From NCBI GenBank assembly GCA_001643475.1, contig LXTK01000032.1, positions 1-9,163 of the forward strand: 9,163 nucleotides of DNA, in the 5' to 3' direction. Every line of letters starts with the position of its first letter. Positions within the stretch are counted from its first letter, which is position 1. A model generated the notes under the pieces. It saw nothing but the letters and a program-made list of their open reading frames with translations. It did no database searches and was not told the origin of the DNA. The stretch is from Proteobacteria bacterium SPGG2. Lineage in GTDB: Bacteria > Pseudomonadota > Gammaproteobacteria > Acidiferrobacterales > SPGG2. Positions 5,792 to 9,163 of this stretch are shown piece by piece. The translations under genes were made by a program, and so were the position numbers.

Positions 5792-6874
5792 ATGGTGTCG
5801 ATCGACAAATCCTCACCGCGGGATCCTGCAAGTATTGGTTCGACAACGCCGGAATCAAAGATATCCTGCGAAGGCGTATGGAAGGTGTTCGGTAACAATG
5901 CCGAGGACTTTCTGGCTGCACACAATTTCACTCCCACCGACGAACAACTCGCCGACGCCGGGCTGATCGCCGCGGTGCGCAACGCCAATCTCGCCGTCGT
6001 CAAGGGCGAGATCTTTGTCATCATGGGATTATCGGGTTCCGGTAAATCGACGTTAGTGCGCTGTATGTCAAGATTGATCGAGCCCACGGCAGGCCGGGTG
6101 ATATTCGACAAGCACGATTTATCGCAAGCATCGGAAAAGGAGCTTATCGAAATCCGGCGACACAAGATGGGCATGGTATTTCAGCACTTTGCGTTGTTGC
6201 CGCACCTGACGGTGCTCCGCAATGTCGCCTTTCCCCTCGAGATCCAAGGTATCGATCGCCGCACATGTGAACAGCGTGCCCAAGAAATTATCGAAATCGT
6301 TGGCCTCAAAGGACGCGAGAATTACTATCCTCGCGAACTTTCTGGCGGTCAGCAACAGCGTGTCGGCATTGCCCGTAGTCTGGCGGTAGAACCGGAAATC
6401 TGGTTCTTAGATGAACCGTTCTCTGCTCTCGATCCGCTCATTCGTCGCGAAATGCAAGACGAGTTTCTGCGTCTACAGAATATGTTGCAAAAGACGATTG
6501 TGTTTATTACACACGACTTTGACGAGGCCATACGCCTCGCCGATCGTATCGCCATTATGAAAGATGGCGATATCATTCAAATCGGCTCGCCCGAAGACTT
6601 GGTGATTCAACCCGCCACCAAATATGTGGCTGAGTTCACCAAAGACATCCCGCGCGCCAAAGTACTTTCTGCCCGCGCAATCATGACACCACCCAAGGAT
6701 GGTGACACACTTACTAACAGTGTCCCGGCCGACACCAAAGTACAAGATCTAGCAGCGCAATTGGTTGATAGCCAAACGGGTGTGGCGGTGACCGACGAAG
6801 ACGGCAGCACCATTGGACACCTAAGCCGACAGTCGGTAATCGATGTACTTGTCGGCAAGAATAACGACTCGTGA
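5792..6874 (+). CDS. proV: Quaternary-amine ABC transporter ATPase, ProV family
   Basis: The cytoplasmic ATPase that drives the importer, 360 residues. Its N-terminus has the ProV-specific extension between strand 1 and the Walker A loop: GVWKVFGNNAEDFLAAHNF, then ADAGLIAAVRNANLAV. Walker A is GLSGSGKS at 79-86, the Q-loop Gln131 is in MVFQHFALLPH, the signature LSGGQ is at 183-187, Walker B with Glu208 lies in WFLDEPFSALDP, and the switch is His241. A C-terminal region of ~65 residues (about 291-355, ARAIMTPPKDGD to HLSRQSVIDVLVG) looks like one CBS-type module. E. coli ProV (400 residues) has two, so the ionic-strength sensing described for tandem CBS pairs may be altered. The ATG at 5792 has only a weak GAAGA upstream, consistent with lower expression than the receptor. 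The stop overlaps the permease start by four bases. Confidence 0.93.
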   Translation: MVSIDKSSPRDPASIGSTTPESKISCEGVWKVFGNNAEDFLAAHNFTPTDEQLADAGLIAAVRNANLAVVKGEIFVIMGLSGSGKSTLVRCMSRLIEPTAGRVIFDKHDLSQASEKELIEIRRHKMGMVFQHFALLPHLTVLRNVAFPLEIQGIDRRTCEQRAQEIIEIVGLKGRENYYPRELSGGQQQRVGIARSLAVEPEIWFLDEPFSALDPLIRREMQDEFLRLQNMLQKTIVFITHDFDEAIRLADRIAIMKDGDIIQIGSPEDLVIQPATKYVAEFTKDIPRAKVLSARAIMTPPKDGDTLTNSVPADTKVQDLAAQLVDSQTGVAVTDEDGSTIGHLSRQSVIDVLVGKNNDS

Positions 6875-8880
6875 GCACCGCAGTCGCGATTCGAGGGTTT
6901 CGTGTCGGCCTACGGTACAGCCCTTGGCTCCTCACTTGGAGCGCAGCGTTAGCCCTTACCCTCGTTCTTTACCTGCTCAAGGATATCTGGCCAACCGCGT
7001 GGCAATATCCGCGCGAATGGTACATACCATTGCGTTTTTTAATCAGCGATTTCATGAAATGGTTGATCAACGACTTTGATCTGGGACTGTTCACGTTCAA
7101 GGAGTTCACCCGATCTATCGCCTGGCTCTTAAATTGGCCGTTAGCAACTGCGCAAGGATTTTTATCTTCCGGCTTTAAGCTCGTCTTTGGTGAACAGGCA
7201 ACCGTCGAGATTCCGCGCTTGTCGTGGATAGCAGTTGTGGCGTTGGTAGCAATCCTTGGTCACTACGCAAAAAGTTGGGGACTGGCCCTATTGGTTGGTG
7301 CGTGTTTCTTGTACCTCGCGGTGTTCGGTCGGTGGGACAGTGCGATGGTTACCCTATCGTCCATAATCATCGTTGTACCAATCGGTGTGGCGCTCGGACT
7401 ATTTGTCGGCATCATAAGCTTCCGAAGTCGCCGGGCCGCAGCCATTATCATGCCGATTCTCGATTTGATGCAGACAGTCCCGGTATTCGCCTATCTGGTG
7501 CCGGTCTTGTTCTTGTTCGGCTTCGGACCAGTGGCAGCGATGATCGCTACCATTATTTACGCCACGCCGCCCATGGCCCGCTGCACCGTGTTGTCTTTGG
7601 GACTGGTACCGGCCGAGCTGGTCGATTTCGGTCGCATGGCTGGTTGTACACGTAGACAGCTTTTGTGGCGAGTACAAATACCTTCGGCACGCCCAACGCT
7701 CATGGTCGGCGTCAATCAGGTGATCATGCTCTCCCTAAACATGGTCATCATTGCCTCCATGATAGGTGCGGGCGGTTTGGGTTTTGACGTCTTGTCATCG
7801 CTCAAGCGCCTGGACATCGGCGCTGGCGTTGAGGCCGGACTGGCGATTACCTTGCTGGCAATTGCACTCGATCGGCTGAGCCAGGCCTTTGTCAGCCGTC
7901 CGCCACCGAAACACCAAGAAGTACCACGCAACTTCGTGCGTCAACACCCACACCTCACGGTAGCGATGATCCTGATCGTGGGTACGACACTGCTTGGGCT
8001 TTTGGCGCAACCGCTCCAGGCCTACCCCGAAAGCCTGATGATCACAACCGGGCCATTTTGGACAGATCTTGTTTCCTGGATCAACATTAATTTCTTTGAC
8101 CAACTCGACGCCGTCAAATCGTGGTTGCTTCTCAATCTCCTTATCCCGTTTAAGCGTTTTCTGTTGGCGCTCCCGTGGAGCGCAGTTGTAGGTCTGGTCG
8201 CGTTGGCCGGCTATCAACTTGGCGGGCTACGGCTGGCATGTATCGTCGGCAGCTTGGCACTGTTTATAGCGGTTACTGGAAACTGGGAGAAGTCTATGAT
8301 CTCGGTTTACCTCTGTGGTATTTCAGTGGTCATCGCATCAGCGATCGGTTTGCCGATCGGCATTTGGGCGGCACGTCGAGAACGCGTGCATAAAATCGTG
8401 CAGGTTGTTATCGATACTTTGCAGACATTGCCTTCGTTTGTCTATTTGATACCCGTGGTTATGTTGTTTCGCGTCGGCGATTTCTCAGCCATGATCGCCA
8501 TTGTCGCCTATGCCCTGGTGCCCACTATTCGCTATACGGACCATGGCATTCGCCAGGTACCGGCACCGCTTATCGAGGCCGCACAGGCATTTGGTTGTAC
8601 CCGCAGACAAATTCTATGGCGGGTACAACTCCCTATTGCGCTACCCGAAATCATGCTCGGGATTAATCAAACGATAATGATGGCGCTGGCCATGCTGGTT
8701 ATTACTGCGCTGGTGGGAACACGCGATCTCGGACAGGAGGTCTATATCGCGCTTACCAAGGCGGACACCGGCCGCGGTGTCGTCGCCGGCGTGTGCGTGG
8801 CGTTTATCGCTATCATTGCGGACCGCCTAATTAGTGCTTGGGCAAACCGCAAGAAAAAGGAATTGGGGCTGGCCACGTGA
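6871..8880 (+). CDS. proW: Fused tandem permease (two ProW domains in one chain)
   Basis: The inner-membrane channel of the importer, 669 residues, about twice the length of E. coli ProW (354). Each half contains a complete BPD_transp_1-type domain. Half 1 spans about residues 130-345 and half 2 about 440-660, each preceded by an extra hydrophobic and aromatic N-terminal stretch (for example SPWLLTWSAALALTLVLYLL). The cytoplasmic coupling (EAA) loops are both present: GCTRRQLLWRVQIP at 258-271 and GCTRRQILWRVQLP at 575-588, 317 residues apart and 12 of 14 identical. So an internal duplication supplies both halves of the translocation path. A polar linker, SRPPPKHQEVPRNFVRQHP, joins them. GTG 6871 overlaps the ATPase stop (GTGA), implying coupled translation. 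Fused permeases of this size are known among betaine/TMAO-type importers of marine proteobacteria. Membrane topology was judged by eye. Confidence 0.9.
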   Translation: MSTAVAIRGFRVGLRYSPWLLTWSAALALTLVLYLLKDIWPTAWQYPREWYIPLRFLISDFMKWLINDFDLGLFTFKEFTRSIAWLLNWPLATAQGFLSSGFKLVFGEQATVEIPRLSWIAVVALVAILGHYAKSWGLALLVGACFLYLAVFGRWDSAMVTLSSIIIVVPIGVALGLFVGIISFRSRRAAAIIMPILDLMQTVPVFAYLVPVLFLFGFGPVAAMIATIIYATPPMARCTVLSLGLVPAELVDFGRMAGCTRRQLLWRVQIPSARPTLMVGVNQVIMLSLNMVIIASMIGAGGLGFDVLSSLKRLDIGAGVEAGLAITLLAIALDRLSQAFVSRPPPKHQEVPRNFVRQHPHLTVAMILIVGTTLLGLLAQPLQAYPESLMITTGPFWTDLVSWININFFDQLDAVKSWLLLNLLIPFKRFLLALPWSAVVGLVALAGYQLGGLRLACIVGSLALFIAVTGNWEKSMISVYLCGISVVIASAIGLPIGIWAARRERVHKIVQVVIDTLQTLPSFVYLIPVVMLFRVGDFSAMIAIVAYALVPTIRYTDHGIRQVPAPLIEAAQAFGCTRRQILWRVQLPIALPEIMLGINQTIMMALAMLVITALVGTRDLGQEVYIALTKADTGRGVVAGVCVAFIAIIADRLISAWANRKKKELGLAT

Positions 8881-9163
8881 CAGACGCGAGGGAGAGAGCC
8901 GCCAAACTTAGCTGTTGGAAGAATTCGGTGGACCCTCAGCCATTGACTGGCGGCATTACCAACGCCAATTTTATTGTCGATGATGCTGGCGAGCGATATT
9001 TCGTGCGCGTCGGCGATGATATCCCGCTACATGGGATTATGCGTTTCAACGAGCTGGCAGCCAGCCGCGCCGCCTATGAGGCCGGCATATCGCCTGAGGT
9101 TATTCACCACGAGTCCGGTGCAATCGTGATGCGATTTATCGAGGGCACCACACTGCAACCGGA
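8877..9163 (+). CDS. Choline-kinase-like aminoglycoside phosphotransferase (APH) family kinase, 3' partial
   Basis: A cytosolic small-molecule kinase of which only the first 95 codons are visible. GTG 8877 overlaps the permease stop (GTGA 8877-8880). The N-lobe pattern is that of choline/ethanolamine kinase-like members of the APH fold: LTGGITNANFIVDDAGERYFVRVGDD (23-48) is the glycine-rich strand-turn-strand, DIPLHGIMRFNELAASRAAYEAGISPEV carries the alpha-C region with Glu59, and AIVMRFIEGTTL leads to the hinge. The catalytic HxD(xxxxN) and DxD motifs lie beyond the right edge, so activity cannot be judged. Tight coupling to the importer suggests that it phosphorylates the imported compound or a close product, trapping it in the cell. 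Alternatives within the fold are hydroxylysine, ethanolamine or sugar kinases. Confidence 0.82.
   Translation, partial: MTDARERAAKLSCWKNSVDPQPLTGGITNANFIVDDAGERYFVRVGDDIPLHGIMRFNELAASRAAYEAGISPEVIHHESGAIVMRFIEGTTLQP

Noticed and set aside
5731..6174. Long minus-strand frames under the ATPase and permease genes
   Set aside because: They have no ribosome sites or recognisable domains and are mirror frames of strongly supported coding sequence.

Overview
This window looks like a chromosomal piece of a proteobacterium, most likely a gammaproteobacterium. The evidence is a type IV pilus PilT fragment, consistent Shine-Dalgarno sites, moderate GC content, and a proteobacterial-style outer-membrane lipoprotein and ProU-type importer. 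No tRNA, rRNA, transposase, integrase or CRISPR array was seen. It reads as an accessory metabolic and transport locus.

Left edge (1-786): the first open frame is a chimera. It begins as the ATPase core of PilT and switches, inside a peptide shared by both families (VDRIIDV), to the C-terminal third of a zeta-crystallin-like NADPH:quinone oxidoreductase. Converging on it from the minus strand is a small unrecognised gene interrupted by one in-frame TGA. This edge is therefore either decayed or misassembled.

Metabolic block (920-4033, + strand): three closely spaced genes encode a HemL-like class III PLP enzyme, a stand-alone double-SIS sugar isomerase or deglycase related to the GlmS isomerase half, and a classical short-chain dehydrogenase. 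The spacing (37 and 11 bases) suggests one transcript. A small Ig-like lipoprotein gene (4112-4597) follows.

Transport block (4635-9163, + strand): a good sigma-70 promoter with a dyad in its spacer precedes a Trp-rich ProX-like substrate-binding protein. A perfect 11-bp stem-loop comes next, then a ProV-type ATPase with a shortened CBS tail and one 669-residue permease carrying two ProW domains in a single chain. A choline-kinase-like phosphotransferase runs off the right edge. The last three genes are joined by two 4-base GTGA overlaps.

Working model (inference): the importer takes up a small betaine-, choline- or TMAO-like amine or an amine-bearing conjugate. The coupled kinase phosphorylates it, and the SIS, SDR and PLP enzymes may process it further. 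The substrate cannot be read from sequence alone, and the combination of enzymes is the most interesting thing here.
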